Below, in pieces: positions 36,090 through 45,320 of a stretch of 64,000 bases of DNA (the first letter of the stretch is position 1; every line of letters starts with the position of its first letter). The DNA is from Lewinella sp. LCG006. GTDB lineage: Bacteria; Bacteroidota; Bacteroidia; Chitinophagales; Saprospiraceae. A program made the translations under genes and the position numbers. The stretch spans positions 4,558,501 through 4,622,500 of the forward strand of contig NZ_CP160680.1 in assembly GCF_040784935.1 (NCBI RefSeq). Reading direction: 5' to 3'. The notes beneath the pieces are model-generated. The model saw only the letters and a program-made list of their open reading frames with translations, was not told the DNA's origin and did not search any database.

Positions 36090-36240
36090 GTTGATAGTGA
36101 GTTATTAGCGCGAAAGGCGGAGGACAAAGGATGGTAGACGCTCCGTAGGGCAGGGTTTTATACCCTGCATGAAGGAGCGGCGGACAGCCTGGTGCCGATC
36201 CCGACTAGAAATGTCGGGACGAGATCGGCATCACCCCAAA
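36090..36240. repeat. Two nested GC-rich hairpins between convergent genes
   Basis: CGCTCC ... GGAGCG surrounds GCAGGGT/ACCCTGC at about 36140-36180, and a longer palindrome (TGCCGATC, CCGAC, GTCGGG, GATCGGCA) follows at about 36192-36231. They probably serve as terminators for the T9SS gene and the YkoF-like gene, or belong to a dispersed palindrome family. Assigned by eye. Confidence 0.5.
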
Positions 36241-36245
36241 TCATC

Positions 36246-36515
36246 TTACGACAAAGCCACCGTCTTACCCGGTTCAATGGCTACATTGAGGACTTTGATA
36301 ACAAAACTATAGGTACCGCCTTGCGCGAAGGTATGAGCCATGGCATCGCGCAGGGTGTTCATGACGAGCGTGTAATCGCCACTGACCTGGGTGGTTAGCT
36401 CGTTGGTGTGTACCTGTAGACCCTCTATGTTGCGGAGATGGTGAATGAAATCAATGATGGGCGGTTCAAAATTCTCCTGCAGTGGGTAAAGGCTAATGTC
36501 TGCGGCTACTTTCAT
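36246..36515 (-). CDS. YkoF/MTH1187-like small protein (thiamine-binding-like)
   Basis: An 89-residue cytoplasmic protein. VAADISLYPLQENFEPPIID, LQVHTNELTTQVSGDYTLVM and LRDAMAHTFAQGG follow the YkoF-related/DUF77 pattern, a small ferredoxin-like domain that in some members binds thiamine or hydroxymethylpyrimidine. The assignment rests on pattern resemblance and is moderate. The start overlaps the end of the OstA-like gene by four bases (ATGA), so the two are translationally coupled. No thiamine gene is near; the link with an LPS-transport-like protein is unexplained. Confidence 0.6.
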   Translation of the reverse strand: MKVAADISLYPLQENFEPPIIDFIHHLRNIEGLQVHTNELTTQVSGDYTLVMNTLRDAMAHTFAQGGTYSFVIKVLNVAIEPGKTVALS

Positions 36516-38446
36516 TCTTCTTTGGGGTTGAGTGGAGTGTTATCACGCGTAGGTTTTGGGGGTGGTGGAGCACCTTCTGCCCTGGCAGGCCGACTTTCCT
36601 GTGGTGCTAAGACCCGCAGCGGCGGCCCAAATAAATCATCTCGCGAGCGGGGTCGGGGAGGAGAGGTTTGCCAGTTGAATCCTTCGAGTTTGAGGGCCTC
36701 GTGATCTGCTTTATTCATAGGGTCTAGCTTGCCTTCCAATTGGGTGACGAAGATAATCTCATCGACCTGATTGTTCCCGAAAAAGACGATCATATCACTA
36801 CAAATGGTTTTATTGACTCCCACGTAGGCGTCGTCGTCATCGCGGGGGTAGTAGACGGATTGGGCGTTGCCCTGAATGTCCATCCTGCGTAGTTCGCTGC
36901 TGTCAAATTGGGCGATGATATCACGACCTTTGATTTGGTTGAAGTACAACTCATCGGCACTGTTGAGGATGAAGCTATGGTTGTACAGCAGAATTTTGTC
37001 GAGCTGGTCATCGGCCAGCTGCATGTGGATGGTGTCAGCGGTAAACTGGGTGGTGTCTGTCCAGATGACGGGGCTGCGAAACATGCGAAAGAGGGAATCT
37101 ACGGTGCTATAAGCGAGGGAATCACAGAGTGCCTGCATGTCAGATTTGAAAATACGCACATCGTAATAGGCCTGCAAAAGGCGGCTGCTATCATTGGCAA
37201 TGGTGTCGGCGCGCTGAGACAGCAGGGTGTCGGCCGTCATGAAAAGGGAGTCGCCATCAATGAGCGTAATCAGTAAAGGCCGGCCTTGCAGGCCTCCGGT
37301 AGCCTTGAGGAAGCCGGTGGTTTGGTTGTAGCGGGCCGTATCACACTGGATGGTGAGATTGGCGGAGGTATCCTGCCAGATGACGTTGCCGCTGGCAATG
37401 CCCATGCTGTCGGCTTGGGCGTAGTCTACCTGGTCGGCTTGTAATATTTGCGGGCCATCGATGATGCGGGAGCGGCCACTGGTTTTGTAAATTTTCTTTT
37501 TAGCATCGTAGCGGATGGCATCGCCAGTGATGACCTGCTCCTTATCGCGGAAGTAGGCGTTTCCTTCCAGGATGGTAATATCGTTTTTCTGGTCGTAACG
37601 AATTAAATCTCCCGTTGCTTCGCGGCGATCAGCTTCGTAGAACTTTGCATCTCCGTCCAGGGTATAGATGCCATTTTTACCATCGTAGCGGATGACATCG
37701 GCGGTTGCGCGTTGTTCTCCTTTGGTGTATTGGGCGTTGATGCGGAATTCGGCCAGGTTGTTTTCTACATCATAGAAGCCATCTTCGCAATAGACCCTAC
37801 TACTGTCGCTGCGCATAACGGTGGGCCCAAGGAAAGTGGCTATTTGTTCTATAGTGTTAAACTTGAGCGTATCGGCCCTAAGCTGAAAATCGGGATTGAT
37901 AACGACAACACTGTCTTTGAAATAAATTTCGTCTTGTTCGGTGTAGTAATAACCGCGTTTACTACTAAGTTGGGTTTCTCCGTCGGTGATGGTGGCAGGT
38001 GTATCGTAAGTAGCGATTTTGGTATTGAGGTCATAATGGAGTTTGTGGGTAAAGAGCCTGCGGTCGCCATTGATGAGGACGACGTTGCCGATGAGGTCGG
38101 CTTCCTTGAGGGTGCCGTCGTAGTAGAGCGTATCGGCAAAAGCGGCCAGTGAATCGCCTTGCTGAATAAGGACTTCCTTGCCCAGTGCAAATACCCGAGA
38201 GTTGTTTTCGATGATCGCACTATCGCAGTACATGAAAATACTATCCTGGCTGAGTTCTACTTCACCGACCAACTTTTGCACGATTTCATTTTTGCCGCGA
38301 CGCTGATATTCCAGCGAGTTGGCATTATCGATGCGTACCCGTTGGGAAGCAGGGGGAAGCGTGTCTCTGGTCGACTGACCAAACAGTGGGTGCCCCAAAA
38401 AAAGCAGGAGCAGCAAGCAGGAAAATAAACTGGAAAGTCGGAACAA
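36512..38446 (-). CDS. OstA-like (LptA-like) outer-membrane biogenesis protein
   Basis: A 644-residue exported protein with signal peptide (about 1-23). It is composed of repeated beta-strand turns typical of the OstA/LptA beta-jellyroll: SLEYQRRGKNEIVQKLVGEV, LIGNVVLINGDRRLFTHKL, YYTEQDEIYFKDSVVVINP, then further repeats like ATGDLIRYDQKNDITILEGN. Such proteins are the Bacteroidota counterparts of LptA/LptD-type LPS transport and lie in the periplasm. The last ~50 residues are a proline/arginine-rich tail (SPPRPRSRDDL, then APPPPKPTRDN). It is the first gene of a two-gene unit with the YkoF-like gene. Confidence 0.85.
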   Translation of the reverse strand: MFRLSSLFSCLLLLLFLGHPLFGQSTRDTLPPASQRVRIDNANSLEYQRRGKNEIVQKLVGEVELSQDSIFMYCDSAIIENNSRVFALGKEVLIQQGDSLAAFADTLYYDGTLKEADLIGNVVLINGDRRLFTHKLHYDLNTKIATYDTPATITDGETQLSSKRGYYYTEQDEIYFKDSVVVINPDFQLRADTLKFNTIEQIATFLGPTVMRSDSSRVYCEDGFYDVENNLAEFRINAQYTKGEQRATADVIRYDGKNGIYTLDGDAKFYEADRREATGDLIRYDQKNDITILEGNAYFRDKEQVITGDAIRYDAKKKIYKTSGRSRIIDGPQILQADQVDYAQADSMGIASGNVIWQDTSANLTIQCDTARYNQTTGFLKATGGLQGRPLLITLIDGDSLFMTADTLLSQRADTIANDSSRLLQAYYDVRIFKSDMQALCDSLAYSTVDSLFRMFRSPVIWTDTTQFTADTIHMQLADDQLDKILLYNHSFILNSADELYFNQIKGRDIIAQFDSSELRRMDIQGNAQSVYYPRDDDDAYVGVNKTICSDMIVFFGNNQVDEIIFVTQLEGKLDPMNKADHEALKLEGFNWQTSPPRPRSRDDLFGPPLRVLAPQESRPARAEGAPPPPKPTRDNTPLNPKEE

Positions 38447-38490
38447 GGGAACCTTACTTTAATAAAAAAATATTTTTTGTCAAGGAGTGC

Positions 38491-38498
38491 CAAAGGTA
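38491..38498 (-). promoter_or_regulatory. Putative -7 box (TACCTTTG) of the OstA-like gene
   Basis: TACCTTTG on the minus strand, 44 bases ahead of the start codon at 38446. It fits the consensus seen at several other genes in the window. Confidence 0.45.
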
Positions 38499-38772
38499 CA
38501 ACCTTCCATTAACTAGGCAGAGGGGTTTAACTTGATTTTAACCCGGTATTAAACATTGATTGACAGGACTTAATATTTTTTTCTTGCAATAAATATGGGT
38601 AAAGACGTAATTATACGAGTGATTTGAAATATTATTTTGAGTTAGACCTACAATTATTTCTTTATGAACAAAAATAATTCAGGCAGCGTTTCAGGAAGGT
38701 TGTTCGATAGTAGAGAGTAGGAGGCGAGAAGTAAAACTATCAAAAAAATTAGCTGAAATGCTTAAAACCTTC

Positions 38773-38780
38773 TACATTTG
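38773..38780 (+). promoter_or_regulatory. Putative -7 box (TACATTTG) of the susC-like gene
   Basis: TACATTTG matches the consensus but lies 210 bases from the first start codon, and no -33 partner is seen. It would imply a long leader. Confidence 0.3.
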
Positions 38781-38990
38781 GCGAAAATCTACGGGTTTTA
38801 CCTATCTAAAAAGCGAGTATTAAGCCGCTAAAAAACAACAACCAGGGAACATTTTTTTGAATAAACATCTATTGATCCCTGCCCTATTGAAAGAAAAACG
38901 AACGACTGTTCGTATGTTTAGTTTTTGATTATTCACCATAGTGTTCACAAGATGATTACCTGACTGTAGCTTCTTTTTGAACGCTAAAAA

Positions 38991-41810
38991 ATGCATTTCA
39001 TGAAAAAACTCTCACTAGTAGTGGGACTGCTTTTATGTAGTCTAGCAACCCTGCTCGCGCAGCGGACAATTACTGGTACGGTAACTGATGAGCAAGGAGA
39101 TGCTCTGATCGGAGCAACTGTACTGGTCAAAGGTACCTCAACTGGTACAGTAACGGATGTTGATGGTACTTACAGCATCAATATTAGTAACGATGACAAG
39201 GTATTGGTATTCAGCTACACTGGTTTCGAGACTATCGAGCAGCCAATTGGTGTTTCCAATACGATTGATTTGGTCATGTTGGCTGGTGTAACGTTCGATG
39301 AGATCGTTGTTACCGGACAAGGGGTAGGTATAGAGAAGAAGCGTTTGACCTCAACGGTAGACGCGATCAGCTCTGAACAGCTTGAATTAGCACCTATTAC
39401 CCAGTTGGACCAAGTATTACAGTCGCGAATTCCTGGTACTCAGGTTCGCTTGTCTTCAGGTCAGCCAGGTACGGCTTCTCAGATTCGTAACCGTGGCCCT
39501 ATTTCAGCCAACGCTTCTACCACCCCCGTTATCATCATTGATGGGGTACGTGTGGATAACCTGAACTCTCGCCCTGCCTTGAACATTGGTACAGGTGGTG
39601 CAAACAGTTCTGCTTTGGCTGATATTCCGATCGAAGCTATCGAGCGGGTAGAATTTATCCGTGGTGGTGCTGCTACTACACTTTATGGTGCTGATGCCGC
39701 CAATGGTGTAATTCAGATTTTCACTAAGAAAGGCCAGTATGGCCAGAAAGCTCGTTTTGGTTACGATGGCACGGTAGGTGTAATGTCAGGTGAAGAGACT
39801 TTCCTTTACTTCCCTGAAACGGCTGATTTGTACTACGAAAATGGTACGGTACAGCAGCATCGTTTGACGGTTGATGGTGGTTCAGAGAAAGTAGGCTACA
39901 GTTTTTCTGGTAGTTTCTATGATGATGACAGCTTCAACGATCTTAACCGCCAGCGTCGTATAAGTATGCGTACGGGGGTAAGTGCTGAATTGTCACCAAC
40001 CCTTTCTTACGCAGCTTCAGCTGCTTTCGCTAGTAACTGGTTTACCCGCGATTACAATGCCAACACCAGCTTTGCTCGTTTTGGTAACCTGGAAGGAGGT
40101 TCTTTCGGTAATATCTCTGAATTGACGGCGGAAGAGCGTGCTGACTTGAAGGCTGATCTTGCTGCCCAAGGCGCGGTCACAGACATCACGGAGGCGGTTC
40201 GTCGTTTCCAAACTTCTCAGTCTTTAACATGGACACCATTCGAAGGTTTCACCGCTAAGGCAACCCTTGGTTTGGATAATCGTACATCCCGCCAGCGTGA
40301 AGTACAGAGCAATGCTGTTCTGATTTCTAAAGGTGCGGTACCTGCTGGGACTGCAGACCAGGGATCATTGAATACTGCTACTCGTAGCTTCATTGGTATT
40401 ACTACTGATGTTAGTTTGCAGTATCGTTTTGATGCAGGAGACTTCTCATTCATCACCGGTGGTGGTGGTCAGTTCTTCCGTGAGCAAGACGAGCAGTATT
40501 TGTTGCAAGGTACTGACTTGACGGAGGGTAGTATCCTATTTGGCAATACTGCTACTCAAACGGCTACCGACTTCTTACAGATTGCTGCGTTTGGTGGTTT
40601 CTATGTTTCTGAAAACATCGGCTACAAAAACAAACTGTTCTTAGATGGTGCTATCCGTTGGGATGGTAACTCTGCTTTCGGTAAGGATATTGGTTTGGTA
40701 AACATCTACCGTATCGGTCTGTCTTACTCCTTGACGGATGAGCCTTTCATGCAGGAAAGTGGAATCAGCGATATTGTAAGCCGCTTCAGTGTACGTGCCA
40801 ACTTCGGTCAGGCAACCAACTTCCCTACGCCATTTGCGCGTGACCGGTTGTTCGTAGCTAACCCTTACCTAGGTTCTGTAGCTTATACCTTCGGTAATCC
40901 TGGTAATTCAGAATTGGGTCCAGAAATTGTTGACTCTTACGAAGCTGGTTTCGATGCAAGCTTCTTTGATGCTCGTTTCGGTGTTGGTTTCACTTACTAT
41001 GATAATACCACGAACGATGCCATCTTCACACCACCTAACGCACCTTCTTCTGGCCAGTTGGCTCAAGAAGCAAACGTAGGTACAGTAACAAACAAAGGTA
41101 TCGAACTACAAGGTTATGTAGACGTAATTCGTTCTGAAGATTTCGATCTGACGTTCAACGCCTCTTACACAACTAACGAAAACGTAGTAGTTGACGCTGG
41201 TGGTTCTCCTGAATTCAACGTAGGTGGATTTACCTTCCTAGGATCTTTTGTAAAAGAAGGTCAGCCTCTTGGTTACTTCCGCGGATCGCAGCCAACCTTC
41301 GATGCCGAAGGAAACTTGGTAGACGTAGAAGCAAATGCAGTTTTGGGTAATCCTAACCCAACTAGCTACGGAACAGTCGGTATGAACTTCCGTTGGAAAA
41401 ATCTTACCATTTTCGGTTCTAGTGATTTCCAGCGTGGTGCTTCTGGTGTAGCAGTGGATGACGTATTACGTTACTTTGGTGGTGTAAACGACCCTAATCG
41501 TATCCCTGCTAATGCCGCTAACGAAAGTTTCTTTGACTTGGCAGGTGTTTGGGTAGAAGATGCCGATTTCTTCAAGATCCGTAATATCGGTATCTCTTAC
41601 AATGTACCTACTGCGAACATCAAGGCATTGAGCCGTTTGACTTTAGGTCTGAACTTCCGTAATCCATACGTTCGTGCTTCTTCTACTTTCGACCCAGAAG
41701 TTACTGGTTCTGGTATTGGTGCACAGGATGGCTTTGCAGCGGGTGGTTTCGGTTTTGGTACTGAGTCGGCTCCAAAGCAGGTTCTATTCAATGTACGCAT
41801 TGGATTCTAA
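38991..41810 (+). CDS. SusC/RagA-family TonB-dependent outer-membrane transporter
   Basis: A 939-residue SusC-type receptor. A second in-frame ATG at 39000 gives MKKLSLVVGLLLCSLATLLAQ, a classic signal peptide, and may be the true start. Residues about 25-110 are the CarboxypepD_reg-like domain (ITGTVTDEQGDALIGATVLV). A plug domain follows with the SusC signature EIVVTGQGVGIEKKRLTSTV, VRVDNLNSRP and IPIEAIERVEFIRGGAATTLYG, then the barrel ending NVRIGF. It imports oligosaccharides, peptides or similar ligands with the SusD-like partner gene 32 bases downstream. No glycosidase or sensor gene accompanies the pair, so the substrate is unknown. Confidence 0.93.
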   Translation: MHFMKKLSLVVGLLLCSLATLLAQRTITGTVTDEQGDALIGATVLVKGTSTGTVTDVDGTYSINISNDDKVLVFSYTGFETIEQPIGVSNTIDLVMLAGVTFDEIVVTGQGVGIEKKRLTSTVDAISSEQLELAPITQLDQVLQSRIPGTQVRLSSGQPGTASQIRNRGPISANASTTPVIIIDGVRVDNLNSRPALNIGTGGANSSALADIPIEAIERVEFIRGGAATTLYGADAANGVIQIFTKKGQYGQKARFGYDGTVGVMSGEETFLYFPETADLYYENGTVQQHRLTVDGGSEKVGYSFSGSFYDDDSFNDLNRQRRISMRTGVSAELSPTLSYAASAAFASNWFTRDYNANTSFARFGNLEGGSFGNISELTAEERADLKADLAAQGAVTDITEAVRRFQTSQSLTWTPFEGFTAKATLGLDNRTSRQREVQSNAVLISKGAVPAGTADQGSLNTATRSFIGITTDVSLQYRFDAGDFSFITGGGGQFFREQDEQYLLQGTDLTEGSILFGNTATQTATDFLQIAAFGGFYVSENIGYKNKLFLDGAIRWDGNSAFGKDIGLVNIYRIGLSYSLTDEPFMQESGISDIVSRFSVRANFGQATNFPTPFARDRLFVANPYLGSVAYTFGNPGNSELGPEIVDSYEAGFDASFFDARFGVGFTYYDNTTNDAIFTPPNAPSSGQLAQEANVGTVTNKGIELQGYVDVIRSEDFDLTFNASYTTNENVVVDAGGSPEFNVGGFTFLGSFVKEGQPLGYFRGSQPTFDAEGNLVDVEANAVLGNPNPTSYGTVGMNFRWKNLTIFGSSDFQRGASGVAVDDVLRYFGGVNDPNRIPANAANESFFDLAGVWVEDADFFKIRNIGISYNVPTANIKALSRLTLGLNFRNPYVRASSTFDPEVTGSGIGAQDGFAAGGFGFGTESAPKQVLFNVRIGF

Positions 41811-41842
41811 ATCACCTCTGTTAACTTTTAAAAAAGACCATT

Positions 41843-43297
41843 ATGCTTAAAAATAAATTAAACTGGATTTTTGCCATCGCTATTTTGGCTCTGTCTTTCC
41901 AGGCATGTGAAGATCCAGACACTACTTTTGATCCAATCAACCCGGATCTTTCTGAGGAAGCTATCCTCGGTACCTCTCAGTCAGCTACCCGAACCTTGAA
42001 TGGTTTGGAGCGCCAGCTGGCAGAACTTGCTGGTGAGTACGTACATTTAGCAGAAATTGCTTCTGACAACTACGACAATACCCAGACGTTCTTCAACCAG
42101 TTCCTGGATATCTTGAACGTTACTCCTACGGATAACGACATCAACGATACTCAATTCGAGCTTGCGCGTTTGCGCGAATTGGCGAAAGCTGGTTTGAATG
42201 TAATCGGCCCTGGTGACCCGAATTACACGGCTAATCAGGAAGCAGAATTCCTGTTTTTCATTGGTTTGTCTCATCTGCTTTCTGCCGAGTTGTTCACATC
42301 TTTGCCAGCAGAACCTCAAGGTGCTGCCCAGCCAGCTAGTGCACACTACGCCTTGGCAATAGATTTCTTTGGACAAGGTGCTGCTAAAGCTACTGACCCT
42401 GCTACACAAGTAAGCTGTTTGATGGGGCAGGCACGTGCCAACTACTACGCAGGTAATAAAACTGCTGCGGTAGCTGCTGCTGATGCTGCGATTGCTGCTG
42501 ATGCTGGTTTCATCCGTTTCGTCAAATTTGATGCAATTAACGGGGCCCGTATTAACAATGAATTGCAAGATGCTATCCACGATCGTGGTAGCTTTGATGA
42601 TTTGCAACCACTACCTCGTCTGGATTTCTTGGATCCTAAGTACAATGACATCAATCCTTCACAGGATATCGATATGCCTTTGTTAAAAATCGAAGAAGCA
42701 CACTTGATCAAGTGTGAGGCTGCGATTGCTGATGGTGCCTTAGGTACTGCTCAGGATATTATGAAGGATATTATTGCACTGGTAGCTACTCGTCCAACGA
42801 GTACTTTTGATGATGGAACGGAAGACCGTACCGAGCGTAACCCTGGTACTCGCCCGGATACAACTGCTGCTGTGGTTGCTTCTAGTCCTGGTGCTCCTTT
42901 CGTAGGTGGTTTGGTGCTCAATCGTAAGGCTGGTAATGTAACCATTCCTACTGTGAGTGGTACCTCTGTAACCGACGCAATGGTTGATGCTGTGACCACT
43001 GAAGACGAAGCACTAGAGTTGTTGTACCTGATGCGTCAGGAAATCTTCATTGCTGAAGGTCGTCGTATGACAGACATGGGTGTGAAGTTTGTGGTAAGTG
43101 AAATCGAGCAGTTGGCTAACGCTAACATCAAAGTTGAGGACACTACTCCTAATCTTCCATCTTTCTTTACGTCAATTGCAACTGAATTGGATGGTATCAC
43201 TTATGATCCTACCACATTTGAGTGTACCATCACTCACAATGTCAATGCAATTATTGTAGCGAATAAGACGTCTCCATTTGTTTGTCCTTTCCACTAG
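41843..43297 (+). CDS. SusD/RagB-family nutrient-binding lipoprotein
   Basis: A 484-residue lipoprotein; the signal peptide ends FQAC with the lipid-bearing cysteine at about residue 22. Following helices with TPR-like packing (AEFLFFIGLSHLLSAELFTS, VSCLMGQARANYYAGNK) and the conserved C-terminal block with LYLMRQEIFIAEGRRMTDMG identify the SusD/RagB family. It caps the SusC-type receptor in the same operon and would bind the ligand at the cell surface. The N-terminal DPDTTFDPINPDL segment and middle are variable as expected. The gene ends at a hairpin (43347-43380). Confidence 0.88.
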   Translation: MLKNKLNWIFAIAILALSFQACEDPDTTFDPINPDLSEEAILGTSQSATRTLNGLERQLAELAGEYVHLAEIASDNYDNTQTFFNQFLDILNVTPTDNDINDTQFELARLRELAKAGLNVIGPGDPNYTANQEAEFLFFIGLSHLLSAELFTSLPAEPQGAAQPASAHYALAIDFFGQGAAKATDPATQVSCLMGQARANYYAGNKTAAVAAADAAIAADAGFIRFVKFDAINGARINNELQDAIHDRGSFDDLQPLPRLDFLDPKYNDINPSQDIDMPLLKIEEAHLIKCEAAIADGALGTAQDIMKDIIALVATRPTSTFDDGTEDRTERNPGTRPDTTAAVVASSPGAPFVGGLVLNRKAGNVTIPTVSGTSVTDAMVDAVTTEDEALELLYLMRQEIFIAEGRRMTDMGVKFVVSEIEQLANANIKVEDTTPNLPSFFTSIATELDGITYDPTTFECTITHNVNAIIVANKTSPFVCPFH

Positions 43298-43346
43298 GAA
43301 GGAACAAATAGGCTTAGTCTGATCGGGAATTATTCCCGAATATATT

Positions 43347-43380
43347 TAAGGCCGTATCCGAGTAATCGGGTACGGCCTTA
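43347..43380 (+). terminator. Terminator after susD-like gene
   Basis: Arms TAAGGCCGTATCCGA and TCGGGTACGGCCTTA (one mismatch) with a short loop, 50 bases past the stop. Confidence 0.75.
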
Positions 43381-43630
43381 GTGTTTTGGTGTAGGGGGAC
43401 AAAAAAATAGAAGAAATTTTGTCACGTTTTCTGTTTTTCAGACTTATATAAGGGATAGATATTCTTTGCAAAGCATCCGTTTAAGAAGTTTTTATAGTTG
43501 TTTTTTTCTGATAAATATTTTTCACAAATGGGCTAAGTAATAGATTGATACCCTGCTTGACAACACAACCAAATTGTGGAGGCTAAATGTTTGGGTTTTC
43601 AGATGCTTAGCTTGTATAAAATTTTCTATA
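43381..43630. other. Intergenic region ahead of the interrupted T9SS gene
   Basis: About 250 AT-rich bases, with no gene and no clear -7 box. Together with the susD terminator region it makes up a gene-free stretch of about 330 bases. Confidence 0.35.
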
Positions 43631-44716
43631 ATGAAAAACAGATTATTGTGCTTTCTCTTAATGCTTACTTTTATTCAGGTACAGAGCCAAGACACTGATA
43701 TTATTGAACAGCTTAGTGATTTTGATTGTGAAGAAAATTTTTTCATAACACGGAATCCATTACCAAGTAACGTAGCTATTGGTAATATAAATGGCTCACA
43801 ATTGAATATGGAATGTGCGGTTCCTGAAAATGCTCAAGGTTTCAATCAATTTACAGCAAATATTTACGATTTAGATTTTGTCCAAGCAGTAAATAACGCT
43901 CCTGGTGGTGCGTGTTGGGGGATTGAGTGGGAAGTGACCGGTGGAACAATTTATCTCTCTTCTGGAGGTGGTGGTTGGTTGCCAGAGGCCGGAAGCACTG
44001 TTTGCTTTACTGCTGGGCCAAATACTTCATTGGACTGCAATACCATGTGCGGTGGCGGTGGCGGAACAGTAGATGCTACCGTGGCTAATAATGGATATAT
44101 TCACTCTACTATTAGAGTGAAATGGGATTCAAATCTTCAGGATTCTAATGTTAAATACGGAGTCAAAGCCAAATTATTCATAAAGGCAAAAAACAAATTT
44201 GATTTTTATTTAATAGAACCTAAAGAGCAAGGAAGTGGAGATGCACCGCCTCCAACATCAACACCTCTCGGTATTAAAGTAAAAGTCTCTTATAGTGCAG
44301 AAGTGAAATATCAAGCTTGCGAAAAATTCGTCGAATTTGGTGCTAACTCAAGGTTGATCACCAATGCTAATAGTAGTGCCTTATCTTGTAGTAACGGCGG
44401 AAGCAGAACGATTACGGTAAACCTTACTGATGAAATCAACCGTTATCCAACTTGCCAAATTCCAGCGCCATTTACTATTAACTGGCAACAACGTCTCGGT
44501 AATAGCGGTAGTTATCAGACAATAGCTACATCAAACTCCAATAATATTGGTTCTAATAACTCTATTTCTTATACGTTTAATAATCTTTCGCTGACTGGTG
44601 CCCATAGTATTCGAGTGCTCACAAAATATGGTAATATGGTTGCTGAAGAAAGGGTGTTCGATTACGAGCCTGACGGAAGCGTTAGTGGCCCTGTAGCCGT
44701 AAGTGTTGGACAGTAA
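43631..44716 (+). CDS. Secreted protein, N-terminal part of a gene interrupted by an in-frame stop
   Basis: A 361-residue reading frame with signal peptide MKNRLLCFLLMLTFIQVQSQ. The start at 43631 is preferred over the longer one at 43574 because it begins the signal peptide. Low-complexity, threonine/asparagine-rich beta-type sequence follows (WEVTGGTIYLSSGGGG, then Ig- or PKD-like segments with FNNLSLTGAHSIRVLTKYG). The TAA at 44714-44716 is followed in the same frame by a sequence that continues the same kind of fold and ends in a T9SS sorting domain (44717-45217). So the gene is probably one ORF broken by a single nonsense change. Function unknown. Confidence 0.65.
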   Translation: MKNRLLCFLLMLTFIQVQSQDTDIIEQLSDFDCEENFFITRNPLPSNVAIGNINGSQLNMECAVPENAQGFNQFTANIYDLDFVQAVNNAPGGACWGIEWEVTGGTIYLSSGGGGWLPEAGSTVCFTAGPNTSLDCNTMCGGGGGTVDATVANNGYIHSTIRVKWDSNLQDSNVKYGVKAKLFIKAKNKFDFYLIEPKEQGSGDAPPPTSTPLGIKVKVSYSAEVKYQACEKFVEFGANSRLITNANSSALSCSNGGSRTITVNLTDEINRYPTCQIPAPFTINWQQRLGNSGSYQTIATSNSNNIGSNNSISYTFNNLSLTGAHSIRVLTKYGNMVAEERVFDYEPDGSVSGPVAVSVGQ

Positions 44717-45217
44717 AGGTTTTATGATTTTACGGAACTTAGTGGCCTTACTGATCTTGGAACATGGCAAGCTTTTCCCTCTAATATGGTGAATATTTCT
44801 AATTTTGGGACGCAAGCACTTTATGAGTTTCTTTCCGTAGGTACGGTCAACATTAATTACGCGACTACGATTTGTGGTGACCCAGTAAACTTCCCACTAG
44901 ATGTAAGTGTAACTCAGAATGGAGGCGGTGGGTGTATTGTATGCTTAACAGATAATGAATCTGATGAATTAACTATACCTACTGTTTATAATACAGCTTT
45001 TGGCCAACCTTTGACAGTAGATGGTTTAGGTTTTTATGATCAACAAGACTTACAATTTGAATTGTATGATTTAAGTGGCCGAAGTGTGTACAGTGGCACT
45101 TTGCAAGGGGATATCCACATAGATCAGATTCAGCTTCCTTCTAGCATGTACATTTTACGAGTGGTGAACATAAGTAATAAGGACCTAGTATTGACGCAGA
45201 AATTACTTGTATTTTAG
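44717..45217 (+). pseudogene. C-terminal part of the interrupted gene, with T9SS sorting domain
   Basis: The frame directly after the TAA reads RFYDFTELSGLTDLG and then onward without a stop; the earliest ATG in it is at 44786. It includes SNMVNISNFGTQALYEFL, CIVCLTDNESDELTIP and a T9SS-type C-terminus (LTVDGLGFYDQQDLQFELYD, SSMYILRVVNISNKD, then LVLTQKLLVF). Without the upstream part there is no signal peptide, so translation of this half alone would not be exported. Confidence 0.6.
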
Positions 45218-45255
45218 TAAAAATGTATCATAAAGAAACTCCCTCCCCCTAAAAC

Positions 45256-45301
45256 AAATCAACCCCGCAGTCATTCCAAGGAACAACTGCGGGGTTGATT
45301 T
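45256..45301. terminator. Bidirectional terminator between convergent genes
   Basis: Sixteen-base arms AAATCAACCCCGCAGT and ACTGCGGGGTTGATTT with a 14-base loop, between the interrupted T9SS gene and the 79-residue membrane-protein gene on the minus strand. Confidence 0.8.
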
Positions 45302-45320
45302 CACCTAATACTTACGAAGA

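Larger units (their letters stand above)
38447..38990. other. 544-base promoter region between OstA-like and susC-like genes
   Basis: No gene is seen. On the minus strand a TACCTTTG box (38491-38498) serves the OstA-like gene. On the plus strand TACATTTG (38773-38780) could drive the susC-like gene, leaving an untranslated leader of about 205 bases that may carry a regulatory structure. The rest is AT-rich with no named motif. Confidence 0.4.

Noticed and set aside
43574-43630. Longer start of the interrupted secreted gene
   Set aside because: The extra residues precede a clear signal peptide starting at 43631.
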